A stretch of DNA of 64,000 bases. Source: Ga0077555 sp041397775. Lineage in GTDB: Bacteria > Pseudomonadota > Alphaproteobacteria > Rhizobiales > Hyphomicrobiaceae. Below, piece by piece: positions 35,339 to 44,364 of the stretch. The stretch is from assembly GCA_041397775.1 (NCBI GenBank), contig JAWKWB010000009.1, forward strand, positions 124,001-188,000. Direction: 5' to 3'. Numbering within the stretch: position 1 is the first letter of the stretch; every line of letters starts with the position of its first letter. Under the pieces are notes generated by a model. The model worked only from the letters and a program-made list of their open reading frames with translations, ran no database searches and was not told where the DNA came from. A program made the position numbers and the translations under genes.

Positions 35339-36244
35339 TCAAGCTGCCTTCGCTGCTGTTTTCGCAGCTGGGGAGAATACCCAATCGGCCATCACTTGAC
35401 ACCGCCGCATGAGGCGGGGCTCGTCTGCTCTGTAGTCGGCCACCGCATTGTGCGCCGTCGACATGTTGTCCCACACCAGCACGTCGCCCTCCGACCAGTG
35501 ATGCGCCCACCTGTAGGTGTCGCGCATCTGGTGCACGAACAGCTTTTCCAGGATCGCGTCGCTTTCGTCCTGAGGCAGTCCGTCGATGGCGGTCACGTAG
35601 CCGACATTGCAGTAGAGCGCCCGCCGGCCCGAGATCGGATGCTCCAGCACGACGGGATGATGGACGGGTGGCTTCTGGCGGCGCTGCTCGGGCGTCAGGG
35701 GCTTGCGCTGGGTGCCGGGCCGCTTCAGCATCTGCTCCCAGAACTTGTTGAAGTCGTGCGTCGCCGTGCGTCCCTCGATCTTTTCCTTCAGGTCGTCGGG
35801 GAGGTCGTCATAGGCCCGGTACATGTCGAGGAACTCGGTATCCCCGAGCGGGCGGCCGTCGCGAACGGGCACCTTCAAGGCATAGTTCACGTTCACGAAG
35901 GCGATGGGCTGGGAATACGACATGTCCGTATGCCAGTCCTGCCCGGCATCGCCCAGCCCCAGTGCCTTGCCGTTCTCGACGATGTTGGAGAGAACCATCA
36001 CCTCGGGGTGGCCGGGTACGGTGAAGCCGCTGGAGGCGACATTGACCTCGAGTGTCCCGAAGCGCGCGGCGAAGGCCTTCTGCTGGGCAGCGTCGATGTC
36101 CTGCCCGGGAAAGCAGACGACGCTGTAGCGCCCGATGGCCTGGAGGATGGTGGCGAAAGCGCTGTCCGAAAGGGGCTTGGCCAGGTCGATTCCTTCGAAG
36201 CGCGCGCCGAGGGCGCCAGTCGGCGTGATCGTGATCATAGGCAT
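35339..36244 (-). CDS. TauD/TfdA family alpha-ketoglutarate-dependent dioxygenase
   Basis: A 301-residue Fe(II)/2-oxoglutarate dioxygenase. The metal triad is visible: HTD in GQDWHTDMSYSQ and the distal histidine in WDNMSTAHNAVADY, followed by the 2-oxoglutarate-binding arginine region PRLMRRCQVM. It would hydroxylate a small acid, sulfonate or similar substrate. ATG 36244 is favoured by GGGGATGAG just upstream; ATG 36238 and 36271 are alternatives. It leads the TauD-PrpD-TcuA-like operon and is divergent from the dehydratase gene at 36552. Confidence 0.88.
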   Translation of the reverse strand: MPMITITPTGALGARFEGIDLAKPLSDSAFATILQAIGRYSVVCFPGQDIDAAQQKAFAARFGTLEVNVASSGFTVPGHPEVMVLSNIVENGKALGLGDAGQDWHTDMSYSQPIAFVNVNYALKVPVRDGRPLGDTEFLDMYRAYDDLPDDLKEKIEGRTATHDFNKFWEQMLKRPGTQRKPLTPEQRRQKPPVHHPVVLEHPISGRRALYCNVGYVTAIDGLPQDESDAILEKLFVHQMRDTYRWAHHWSEGDVLVWDNMSTAHNAVADYRADEPRLMRRCQVMADWVFSPAAKTAAKAA

Positions 36245-36551
36245 CTCATCCCCGAACGACGGTTTGTCCATCGGCGCCCGGTGCGTCGCGGGCCAAGCTC
36301 GTGACGACATGCTAGCTTCGCGGAATGCGCCACTCTTGATCCACGTCAAAAGTGCGCATGCGTGCTGACGGTCGTGCTCCGTCGCGTTTTGCGGGGGCTG
36401 GGCCGAAGATCGGCCGTTGGCAATGTCGACCGGGGTTCGATAAACATCGAGGCCGGTCCGGCGGCGGAGCCAACCGCTGCGGACGCGCAATCGATTGTTC
36501 ACGTGATAAGGCTGGGCGGCGCCGCGCCGCGAGCACGAGGGAGAGAACGAA
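36245..36551. other. Divergent intergenic region
   Basis: This 307-bp gap separates the TauD-led operon from the IlvD/Edd-type dehydratase and must hold both promoters. GATTGTTCACGTGATAAG near 36492-36509 contains the palindrome CACGTG, a possible operator core. The dehydratase ribosome site GAGGGAGAG lies near 36538-36546. No small gene with its own ribosome site is evident. Confidence 0.4.
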
Positions 36552-38291
36552 ATGACCACCGCGAAAAAGGATCCGAAGTCCCTGCGCTCCGCGCGGTGGT
36601 TCGCGCCCGATGATCTGCGCTCGTTCGGGCACCGCAGTCGCATGAACCAGATCGGCTACGACGTCGAGGAGTTCGCGGGCAAGCCGATCATCGCCATCAT
36701 CAACACATGGTCAGATTTCGCGCAGTGCCATGCGCACTTCAAGCACCGCGTCGAGGATGTGAAGCGCGGCATCCTGCAGGCGGGCGGCTTCCCCGTCGAA
36801 TTGCCGGCCATCTCGCTGTCCGAAAGCAAGGTGAAGCCGACCACCATGTTCTATCGCAATTTCCTGGCGATGGAGACGGAGGAGCTGATCCGCTCGCATC
36901 CCGTCGATGGTGCCGTTCTGATGGGCGGTTGCGACAAGACCACGCCGGGCCTCATCCTCGGCGCGACAAGCGCCGGCGTCCCCTCGATCTTCGTGCCTGC
37001 CGGCCCCATGCTGCGCGGCAACTGGCATGGCAAGACTCTGGGCTCTGGCTCGGACGCATGGAAGTACTGGGACGAGCGCCGCGCCGGCAATATCTCGCAG
37101 AAGGACTGGGGTGAGCTGGAGATGGGAATCGCCCGCTCCTACGGCGTGTGCATGACGATGGGCACGGCTTCGACGATGACGGCGCTGGCCGACGTGATGG
37201 GCCTTTGCCTGCCGGGCACGTCGTCGATCCCCGCTGCCGACAGCAATCACGTGCGCATGTGCTCGGCGGCCGGCCGGCGCATCGTCGACATGGTTTGGGA
37301 GGACCTGACGCCAGAGAAGATCCTCACCGAGAAAGCCTTCCTCAATGCCATCACGGTGGCCATGGCCATGGGCTGTTCGACCAATGCCGTGATCCACGTG
37401 CTCGCCATGGCGCGCCGGGCGGGGCAACCGATCGGCCTTGAACATTTCGATGCCGCCAGCCGCAAGGTGCCGGTGATCGCCAACATCCGCCCGTCCGGCG
37501 ACAAGTACCTGATGGAGGACTTCTACTACGCGGGCGGCCTGCTCGGTATGATGACACGGCTGACGCCATTCCTCGATCTCGACCAGATCAACGTCAGCGG
37601 CAAGTCGTGGGGCGAGAGCCTCGAAGGGGCAGAGGTCTACAACGACGACGTGATCCGGCCGCTCGACAAGGCGATCTACAATGAGGGCGCGCTCGCCGTA
37701 CTGAAGGGCAACCTGGCGCCCGACGGCTGCGTCATCAAGCCGTCCGCGTGCGAGCCGCGCTTTCTCAAGCACACGGGTACGGCCTACGTCTTCGACGACT
37801 ACAACCAGCTCAAGAAGGAGATCAACCGCGAGGATCTGCCGGTGACGGCCGACAGCGTCCTGGTGCTGCGCAATGCGGGCCCCCAGGGCGGCCCCGGCAT
37901 GCCGGAGTGGGGCATGATCCCGATCCCCACGAAACTCGTGAAGCAGGGCGTGCGTGACATGGTCCGCATCTCCGATGCGCGCATGTCCGGCACGAGCTAC
38001 GGCGCGTGCATTCTGCACGTCGCGCCGGAAAGCTACGTCGGCGGGCCGCTGGCGCTGGTGAAGACCGGCGACAAGATCACGCTCGACGTCGCCGCGCGTA
38101 CGCTGACGCTCGATGTGGCAGAGGCAGAACTTGCCACCCGCCGCGCCGCGTTGCCCAAGCCGCCGCCGCGCTACGAACGCGGCTATGGCTGGATGTTCTC
38201 GCAGCATATCAAGCAGGCAAACGACGGCTGCGACTTCGATTTCCTCGAGACGGACTTCGGCGCGCCGGTGCCCGAACCGGATATCAACTGA
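36552..38291 (+). CDS. IlvD/Edd family dehydratase, sugar-acid type
   Basis: A 579-residue Fe-S dehydratase. Cluster and metal-binding cysteines are in SDFAQCH (C59), MGGCDKTTPG (C127) and GVCMTMGTASTM (C200), with the family block PAADSNHVRMCSAAGRRIVDM. The MGTASTM form and length match L-arabinonate/sugar-acid dehydratases with a [2Fe-2S] cluster rather than biosynthetic IlvD, though it could be an IlvD paralog. It would convert a dihydroxy acid to a 2-keto-3-deoxy acid. It is divergent from the dioxygenase operon and convergent with the ion-channel gene. Confidence 0.88.
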   Translation: MTTAKKDPKSLRSARWFAPDDLRSFGHRSRMNQIGYDVEEFAGKPIIAIINTWSDFAQCHAHFKHRVEDVKRGILQAGGFPVELPAISLSESKVKPTTMFYRNFLAMETEELIRSHPVDGAVLMGGCDKTTPGLILGATSAGVPSIFVPAGPMLRGNWHGKTLGSGSDAWKYWDERRAGNISQKDWGELEMGIARSYGVCMTMGTASTMTALADVMGLCLPGTSSIPAADSNHVRMCSAAGRRIVDMVWEDLTPEKILTEKAFLNAITVAMAMGCSTNAVIHVLAMARRAGQPIGLEHFDAASRKVPVIANIRPSGDKYLMEDFYYAGGLLGMMTRLTPFLDLDQINVSGKSWGESLEGAEVYNDDVIRPLDKAIYNEGALAVLKGNLAPDGCVIKPSACEPRFLKHTGTAYVFDDYNQLKKEINREDLPVTADSVLVLRNAGPQGGPGMPEWGMIPIPTKLVKQGVRDMVRISDARMSGTSYGACILHVAPESYVGGPLALVKTGDKITLDVAARTLTLDVAEAELATRRAALPKPPPRYERGYGWMFSQHIKQANDGCDFDFLETDFGAPVPEPDIN

Positions 38292-38305
38292 CAGCGCAAG
38301 CCCCG

Positions 38306-38333
38306 GCGTGGGTGCGCGGTGGCGCGCCCACGC
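38306..38333. terminator. Bidirectional terminator hairpin
   Basis: GCGTGGGTGCGC and GCGCGCCCACGC form a near-perfect 12-bp stem with a 4-base loop in the 59-bp gap between the dehydratase stop and the convergent channel gene stop. No T-tract is present, but position between two converging stops supports a terminator role for both. Confidence 0.55.
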
Positions 38334-38350
38334 TCAGATCATGTCCTAGT

Positions 38351-40600
38351 TCAGACCAGTCCGCGCTGCATCGCCACGTAGTAGCCCGCGGCCCCCACCA
38401 GGGCGGGAATGCCGAGGATATGCGTCGTCACCAGCAGGGCTCGCAGCCAGCGCCGCGGTGCCACGCGCCTGTTCACGTGCAGGATCGAGATCGCGATCAT
38501 GAGACTGACGAGCATGTAGTTGAAGACGAAAATGCGATCGGAGAGCGTGGCCGAATCGGCATCGAGTTTCGGCAGCGACAGGTAAAGAGCTACCGCCGAC
38601 AACAAGGCCGTGACCTGGATCGTGACGATCGCCTCGAAGTGGTTGGTCGGAATGAAGATCGACAGATAGGCGATGACCAGGATGAAGCCGAGCGGCACCA
38701 CGACGCGGAGATAGTAGTCCGTCGTTTGCCGCGCCATCAGCCAGACGAAGCTCGTCTTGTAGAAGGGTGCCACGCTGGGGGCGTGCGTATAGGCGTCGAC
38801 GAGCGGCACGAAGTCCTCGTCGTGGCCGACGTACTGCGACTTGGGCGTCCAGCCGTCGGTGACCACGTTCTGGTCGCGCAGGTGCGGGGGCGGCGGCTGT
38901 ACGATGAAGGGCGCATCGCCGCGCCTGGGCTGGATGTCGATGGCGAAGCGCTGTGTGTCGAAGGGATAGTTGGTGAGCTCGGGCTCGTAGACGAAGCGAC
39001 CCGATACCCGGTAGATGCGCATGCTGTCGGGATAGGCGGCGCTGTTGCCGCCGCCGTGCACCGTTTCGATGGCGATCTGGCGGCCGTTCGTGCGGGGATC
39101 GAGGTAGGCGTTGACGAAGTCGATCTGTTCGATGGACCCGGTGTTGCGCACGGACAGGTAGAATTCGGCGAAGAACGACTTGTCGTTGTCGTCGACGCGG
39201 TGCGCGCGGATCAGGTCGATGTCGAGATACAACGTTTCGATCTTGCTCAGCGCGCCATCCTTCAGCCGTACGAACTGGGTGGGGGCGAGTTGCGTGCGCC
39301 CGAGGCCTTGCGGCAGGATGATGACGAAGGGTGCCCGGACCGCTGCCCGTGAACCGGGATAGAACGACCAGTTGTCGTAGGGGCCCTTGAAGGCGCCGCG
39401 CCCCGCCTGATAGGCGGATGAAATCCTGCCGACGACATCGCGACGCAGGCGCGCGACGCTGGAGCCGATCTCGGCCTCGCGCGCAGAAGAAGCGACGAGC
39501 GCCAACATGTCGGCATAACGCGAGCCCGTTTCAATCGCGCGCAGATTGTCTGCGTCCAGCGGATCGGGGGCGGCGTCCTTCGCGCGCTGCTTGCATTCGC
39601 CGCTGGCCCAGCCCGGTGCGCTCTCGACCTTCGCGCCTTGGAAGACCCACTCGGCCGCCGTGTCATCGCCGATCAGGCGCCGCACGCGCTCGTTATAGGC
39701 CTCGGGCAATCCATCCCAAGCCAGTTGGTAGATGGCGTTCGGATAGGTCTTCACCAGCGCTTCGGGCAGCATCTCGATGCGGCCGGTGACGAACAGCGCC
39801 GGTGTCACGTTGGCCCGGACCATCTCGTTGAGGAGCAGTGCGGAACGGGCCGTGCCAACAGCGACGACCACCAGGTCCGGGCTCTTCTGGCGCAGGTCGG
39901 CAATCGCTGCATCCAGGTCCGCACGGTTCAACGCATTGCCCTGCGAGGCGAGGCGATGGTCGGCAACGAGGGCGCTTGCATCCAGGCGCTGCTTCAGGCC
40001 GTCGCCGAGCGCCGAGCTGAACAAAATGTCCTTCAGTCCCACGAATGCCGCACGCTGATAATTCATGTGCCGGATGAACGCGGCCATCGCCGGGAGCCGT
40101 TCGTCGTCCTGCGACGCCTGCATCGTGAAGACGTTGGGGTACTTCGCGAAGATGCTGTTGACGGAAATGCTGGAGAGGAACGGAATTGCCGTTTCGGCAA
40201 TGGCCTTGCCGTTCGCCTCGAAGGCCGGCTTGGCGCGTGAGGATGCCGAAAGGCCGATCATGGCGAGCATGTCGGGGTCGGCCAGCGCCTGCCGCAAATT
40301 TTCGGTTGCGCGTCCGGCATCGCGTGCATCGTCGTAGAACTTGAGTGCGACCGGCCGGCCTGCGATGCCCCCCCGCCGGTTGATCTTGTCCTGCTCCATG
40401 CGCGTCATGGCGGTGATGGCCTTGATGTCGCCGGGGTCGAAGCAGAGATCCGAGCGCGAACTGAGGAAGACGGCCACGTTCAGGGGCGGGCGTGCGGCGG
40501 CCTCGGCGGCGTTTGCCGCGTTCTGGGCGAGAGCCGGCGATGCAAGGATCGCGTGGAGAAAAAGGGCTGCGATGCCCATGAGTACGCTACGCAAGGTCAC
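38351..40600 (-). CDS. Chimeric periplasmic-binding-protein / pentameric ligand-gated ion channel
   Basis: A 749-residue inner-membrane protein with two normally separate modules. After a signal peptide (about 1-26) comes a LivJ-like type 1 binding domain (about 38-400): DKINRRGGIAGRPVALKFYDDARDAG, IGLSASSRAKPAFEANGKAIAETAIPFLSS. From about 450 the rest matches a pentameric ligand-gated channel: beta-rich ectodomain; Pro-loop YPFDTQRFAIDI (545-556); M1 DYYLRVVVPLGFILVIAYLS with its proline; M2 beginning FEAIVTIQVTALLSAVALYLSL; a PKL turn; M3 DRIFVFNYMLVSLMIAISIL; and M4 near 719-743. FEAIVT lines up with YEANVT of GLIC, placing a glutamate (E656) at the cytoplasmic mouth, as in cation channels. 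GTG 40600 is chosen for GGGGGAG nine bases upstream; ATG 40630 and 40579 are alternatives. No partner gene is adjacent. Confidence 0.85.
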   Translation of the reverse strand: MTLRSVLMGIAALFLHAILASPALAQNAANAAEAAARPPLNVAVFLSSRSDLCFDPGDIKAITAMTRMEQDKINRRGGIAGRPVALKFYDDARDAGRATENLRQALADPDMLAMIGLSASSRAKPAFEANGKAIAETAIPFLSSISVNSIFAKYPNVFTMQASQDDERLPAMAAFIRHMNYQRAAFVGLKDILFSSALGDGLKQRLDASALVADHRLASQGNALNRADLDAAIADLRQKSPDLVVVAVGTARSALLLNEMVRANVTPALFVTGRIEMLPEALVKTYPNAIYQLAWDGLPEAYNERVRRLIGDDTAAEWVFQGAKVESAPGWASGECKQRAKDAAPDPLDADNLRAIETGSRYADMLALVASSAREAEIGSSVARLRRDVVGRISSAYQAGRGAFKGPYDNWSFYPGSRAAVRAPFVIILPQGLGRTQLAPTQFVRLKDGALSKIETLYLDIDLIRAHRVDDNDKSFFAEFYLSVRNTGSIEQIDFVNAYLDPRTNGRQIAIETVHGGGNSAAYPDSMRIYRVSGRFVYEPELTNYPFDTQRFAIDIQPRRGDAPFIVQPPPPHLRDQNVVTDGWTPKSQYVGHDEDFVPLVDAYTHAPSVAPFYKTSFVWLMARQTTDYYLRVVVPLGFILVIAYLSIFIPTNHFEAIVTIQVTALLSAVALYLSLPKLDADSATLSDRIFVFNYMLVSLMIAISILHVNRRVAPRRWLRALLVTTHILGIPALVGAAGYYVAMQRGLV

Positions 40601-40821
40601 GGCTGTACGCTCCCCCGAAGATCGATACATCGGTCATGGCGGGCCTGGTCCGTCCCTGACTGTCCGCCGGCACGTCTAATAGAGCCGCCTCGATCGCCCT
40701 GTCGAGACGCGACCCGGTCATCGCTGCAACGGCAGCATCGTGCCGTTGCGCGCGTGCATCGCGAAAGCGGCGCCCGATGGGGCGCCGCTCGATGGTCTCG
40801 GAGACAAGATATACGCCCGGG

Positions 40822-41586
40822 TCAGGCGATGGTGACGCCGCCGTCCGCGACGATCACCTGTCCGGTGATGAAGGATGCCGCGCGCGATGCCAGGAACGCT
40901 GCGATGCCGCCGATATCCTCGGGATCGCCGATGCGCTTCAGGGGCGAATTCTCGAGCCGCTTATTGAGGTTGGCCTTGTCCTCCCAGAGCGCACGGGCGA
41001 AATCTGTCTTCACCAGCCCCGGCGCAATGGCGTTGACGCGGATGTTCTGGGGGCCGAGTTCGACGGCCAGCGACCGCGCCAGGCCGAAGTCGGCCGCCTT
41101 CGACACCGCATAGGCGCCGAGCTTCGCCGAGCCCTTCAAGCCGCCGATCGAGGACACGATGGTGATGGTACCGCCGCCGCGCTCCGCCATGCCCGGTGCC
41201 GTCAGATTGGCCAGCCACAGGTTGGAGCGGATGTTGCTCTCCATGATCTTGTCCCACTGGTCGTCGGAGATGCCGGAGAGCGGGCCGAAGTAGGGATTGA
41301 CCGCCGCATTGCACACCAGCGCGTCGATCTTGCCGTATTTGGCGACCGCGCCCTTGACGAGGTTCTGGCAGTCCTCCTTGCGGCCGATGTGACAGGGGAT
41401 CACGGTCGCATCGCCGCCGGCCTTGCGGATGCCGTCGGCGACGTCCTCGCATGCGTCGGCCTTGCGGCTGGACACGACGACCTTGGCGCCCATGGCAGCC
41501 ATGATCTCCGCGATCGACCGGCCGATGCCTTTGCTCGATCCAGTGACTACTGCGACTTGGCCGGTGAGGTCGAAGGGGTTCTTCAT
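40822..41586 (-). CDS. SDR family oxidoreductase
   Basis: A 254-residue classical short-chain dehydrogenase. The cofactor motif TGSSKGIG is at residues 15-22, NAAVNP follows the fourth strand, the catalytic serines lie in IVSSIGG and YxxxK in YAVSK, and the C-terminus ends DGGVTIA. NAD(P) preference is not clear. A GAGGAAG site precedes ATG 41586. It may act as a 3-hydroxyacyl-CoA or alcohol dehydrogenase. The 221-bp gap between it and the channel gene contains no recognised gene. Confidence 0.9.
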   Translation of the reverse strand: MKNPFDLTGQVAVVTGSSKGIGRSIAEIMAAMGAKVVVSSRKADACEDVADGIRKAGGDATVIPCHIGRKEDCQNLVKGAVAKYGKIDALVCNAAVNPYFGPLSGISDDQWDKIMESNIRSNLWLANLTAPGMAERGGGTITIVSSIGGLKGSAKLGAYAVSKAADFGLARSLAVELGPQNIRVNAIAPGLVKTDFARALWEDKANLNKRLENSPLKRIGDPEDIGGIAAFLASRAASFITGQVIVADGGVTIA

Positions 41587-41687
41587 GGCGCTTCCTCGTT
41601 CACGTTCGATGTGGATTGGCTTGGCCACACACTCGCGCGCCACGATGAGCTTGCCAAGCCCCCCGAGGGTCGCGGCCAAGGGATGGT

Positions 41688-42404
41688 TTACCCCAGGCGC
41701 CTGGGCAGAAGCGCCTGCGTCTCCTGGATGAAGAGAACCAGGATCAGGACGAGGCCCAGATAGAGCGAGGCCCACAGGGCGCGGGTGGCGAGCGGGACGC
41801 CATAGTAGGCGTGATTTTCGGGGAGAGCGGGATCATAGCGCCATGCCGCCATGATCTGCGGCGCGGCGAGCACGGCTACGAGGATGAGCATGGGGCTCGG
41901 CCAATAGAGCCACAATCCCAGAAGGCATGGCACGCCGAGTAGCCAGACGCGGGGCGTCAGCACCGCCGTGATGCGGCCGCCATCGAGGGGGGAGACGGGG
42001 ATCAGGTTGAACAAGTTGAGAATGAAGCCGCTCTTGGCGAGTACCAGGAACAGGAGGTCGCCATGCGCGCGCCCGTACCAGAAGCAGGCATAGGCGCCGA
42101 TGGTACCGACGAACGGGCCGGCATAGGCGATGTAGGCTTCCGTCTGCGCATTCATGGGCTGCTCACGCAGTGCGATCCAGGCGCCGACGAACGGCACGAA
42201 CACGGGCAGGCCGACGTCGAGGCCGCGATCGCGCGCTGCCAGATAGTGCCCCAGTTCGTGCACGAAGATGAGCCCGACGAAGCCGACGGCGAAGGGCCAG
42301 CCCAGGAATTGCGCATAGACCCAGATCGACGCCACGATGGACAGCGACGACCACAGCGCCGGACCGAGCTTGGATGCGTTGAGGAGCAATAGGATCCACT
42401 TCAT
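41688..42404 (-). CDS. Site-2 protease family zinc metalloprotease
   Basis: A 238-residue polytopic membrane protease (M50). The zinc motif HELGH (H49, E50, H53) sits at the end of a hydrophobic helix and the third ligand region is NLIPVSPLDGGRI. About five or six membrane segments are visible and no PDZ domain, so it belongs to the short SpoIVFB/Rv-like group rather than RseP. It would cleave a membrane substrate within the bilayer, but no anti-sigma factor or other obvious target is encoded nearby. The start is ATG 42404. Confidence 0.88.
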   Translation of the reverse strand: MKWILLLLNASKLGPALWSSLSIVASIWVYAQFLGWPFAVGFVGLIFVHELGHYLAARDRGLDVGLPVFVPFVGAWIALREQPMNAQTEAYIAYAGPFVGTIGAYACFWYGRAHGDLLFLVLAKSGFILNLFNLIPVSPLDGGRITAVLTPRVWLLGVPCLLGLWLYWPSPMLILVAVLAAPQIMAAWRYDPALPENHAYYGVPLATRALWASLYLGLVLILVLFIQETQALLPRRLG

Positions 42405-42502
42405 GGGTCGGTCCCGATGGCGTGCCGAGGAGCGCAGCGCACGATATCGCACACGGCGTCAAAAGACACGCGCAGGAGCCAGAGCCACGCCCCGACGCGA
42501 TC

Positions 42503-43972
42503 TCAATCGCGCCTGAACAGTGCGGTCGCGTCGGACTGGCCGGAGGTGGCGCCCGTGACCGTCTCCAGAACCGTGCAGGCCTCGCGCCAGCCGCGCCGCT
42601 TGACGTAGCTTGCGGCGACGCAACCCGGCGTGTTGCGGCAGACGACCCCACAGGCCTGGCGTGTGTCGGCTGCGGCTTTCTTGATCACGCGCCCGTCCAG
42701 CGACGCACGGTCATAGACGGTAAATCCGCGCTCCGTTCGTGCTTTCTGGCCGGAGAACAGCAGATTTGGCGGCACCAGCGCCACGGCCGCATTGCGGGCT
42801 GTGCCGGCGGTACCCGGTGCTGTTTCGATCACGCCCGAGCGCCAGGCGGGGTCCTGCTGGCGCTGGTCGATGCGGTCGAAAAGCTGGCACTGGCCCATGA
42901 CGGGGATCTTGCGTCCGTGCTGGTAGCCGATGCACGCCGCCGTCGCATCGCATTCCGCGCGGCAGGCGTCGGGATTTGGTTGGCGCATCTGGGCGATCAC
43001 GTTGCCGTCGATGCGGACGTTCTCGTCACGTGTGAAGCTCGCGCGGGGCTCGCTGCCTGCGGTTTTCGGCAGGATCGGCGGAATTCCGGGGCGGGCCGCG
43101 GGAGCGGCCTTGGTCAGCCTGCCGACATCGCGTTCCAGCTTTTGCAGCGAGGTCTCGACGCTGGCGGTCTCCGCCGGGACCGGAGCGGCCGGTGCGCTCG
43201 TCGACGGCACGAAATAGAAGTCGCCGGTCAACGCGGAGTGATCCCAGGGAACCTGCCGGCCGGATGTTCGCGCAACCACCTCCTTGCGCACTTCGATCAT
43301 CGTCGCCGGCAGGTTCCGCCCGGCGGTGCGCATCTGCTTGAGCAGGGCCGCCGTGAATGGCGAATTGCGCTTGCCCACGCCATCCAGCGCGACGTTGCCG
43401 GGTTGCGTGGCGTAGGCGATGAACGTGCCGAGGCCGGTTGCGGCGGCTGCCAGGCCGCGGCCGATCGCCGTCGAGCGCGTTCCCATCGATCGTGCGAGGT
43501 TGCGGCTCAAGGGGTTGTCACGGCACGCATCCAGGATGACGATCGACGTCTTGCCTTCGCGGTCGATCTCCATCTGCCGCTGCACCTGTTCGAGCTTCAC
43601 GGCCTCGAACTCGAGATCCCGCTCGCGCTGCAATTGCGCATCGGTGGGCACGAGGTAGTTCTGCAAGCCCACCTGCAACCCGTGGCCGGCATAGAAGAAG
43701 AGCGCGATATCGGCCCCGGGCAGCTTGTCGGCGAAGGTCCGTACGGCCTGGTCCATGGCGCGCTTGTCGGCATCGAGGACCGACACGACGTCGAAGCCGA
43801 CGGCGGTGAGGGCCTTCTTCATATCCGCGGCATCGTTGCGCGGATTATCGAGCGGAACCGTATGCGTGTAGGCGCTGTTGCCGACAACCAGCGCCACGCG
43901 GCGCTCCGCGTTCACGGGCGTCGTCCCGGCCAGTATCCAGAGCGTCGCGAGCAAGGCCAGGATCGGCCGCAT
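42503..43972 (-). CDS. Secreted caspase-family protease with two PAN/Apple-like domains
   Basis: A 489-residue exported protein. A signal peptide (1-22, ending VNA) precedes a caspase-like C14 domain (about 24-255): RVALVVGNSAYTHTVPLDNP, catalytic His97 in FFYAGHGLQ and Cys150 in VILDACRDNP. A spacer with a short helix and Pro/Ala-rich stretch follows, then two cysteine-patterned domains resembling PAN/Apple modules (DACRAECDATAACIGYQH about 350-400; QACGVVCRNTPGCVAASYV about 440-485). The dyad is complete, so it is probably an active orthocaspase in the periplasm or outside. ATG 43972 follows a GGGGGG site. Its upstream region is repeat family 2. Confidence 0.87.
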   Translation of the reverse strand: MRPILALLATLWILAGTTPVNAERRVALVVGNSAYTHTVPLDNPRNDAADMKKALTAVGFDVVSVLDADKRAMDQAVRTFADKLPGADIALFFYAGHGLQVGLQNYLVPTDAQLQRERDLEFEAVKLEQVQRQMEIDREGKTSIVILDACRDNPLSRNLARSMGTRSTAIGRGLAAAATGLGTFIAYATQPGNVALDGVGKRNSPFTAALLKQMRTAGRNLPATMIEVRKEVVARTSGRQVPWDHSALTGDFYFVPSTSAPAAPVPAETASVETSLQKLERDVGRLTKAAPAARPGIPPILPKTAGSEPRASFTRDENVRIDGNVIAQMRQPNPDACRAECDATAACIGYQHGRKIPVMGQCQLFDRIDQRQQDPAWRSGVIETAPGTAGTARNAAVALVPPNLLFSGQKARTERGFTVYDRASLDGRVIKKAAADTRQACGVVCRNTPGCVAASYVKRRGWREACTVLETVTGATSGQSDATALFRRD

Positions 43973-44029
43973 GTATGTCCCCCCAAATGAAAGCGCCGGC
44001 TCGTGGAATGGCACGGCGCGTCTCGTATC

Positions 44030-44364
44030 CTAACGGCAAAGTCCGTCTCCGTCGTCGGCTGGCTTTGAACGGACTTTGCGGTCAAAAAGGACACGAGCAA
44101 GACCATTGACACGAGCAGGCGCCAGAGTTGTTCGTCATGGCCGGTGCAATTACTCAAGTCTCGCCTCCCCCCGGTTCCCCGGCCAAGCGGGTGGGACAGA
44201 GCCCGGCCGCTGCACGAGCCGGGGTCTTTCCCGGTGCTCTCGGAGCACCGCGTCGCGACGATGCCTGACCACGACATTGCCACCACCCACCGCCACGCCC
44301 CTAGCGTGCTGGACCGCGAAGGGTCCGGACAGCCGCGCTCGGCGCGGCTTCCGGGAAACCGGAG
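44030..44364 (-). repeat. Dispersed repeat family 2, copy 2
   Basis: About 335 bp matching the copy at 31216-31525 in opposite orientation, with several substitutions and small indels. It lies directly upstream of the caspase-like gene and may carry its promoter. A long minus-strand frame runs through it but is not conserved across both copies as a protein, so it is not called as a gene. Confidence 0.75.

Noticed and set aside
33983..36304. A 773-codon plus-strand frame over the PrpD-like and TauD-like genes.
   Set aside because: It is antisense shadow; PrpD and TauD motifs are intact on the minus strand.
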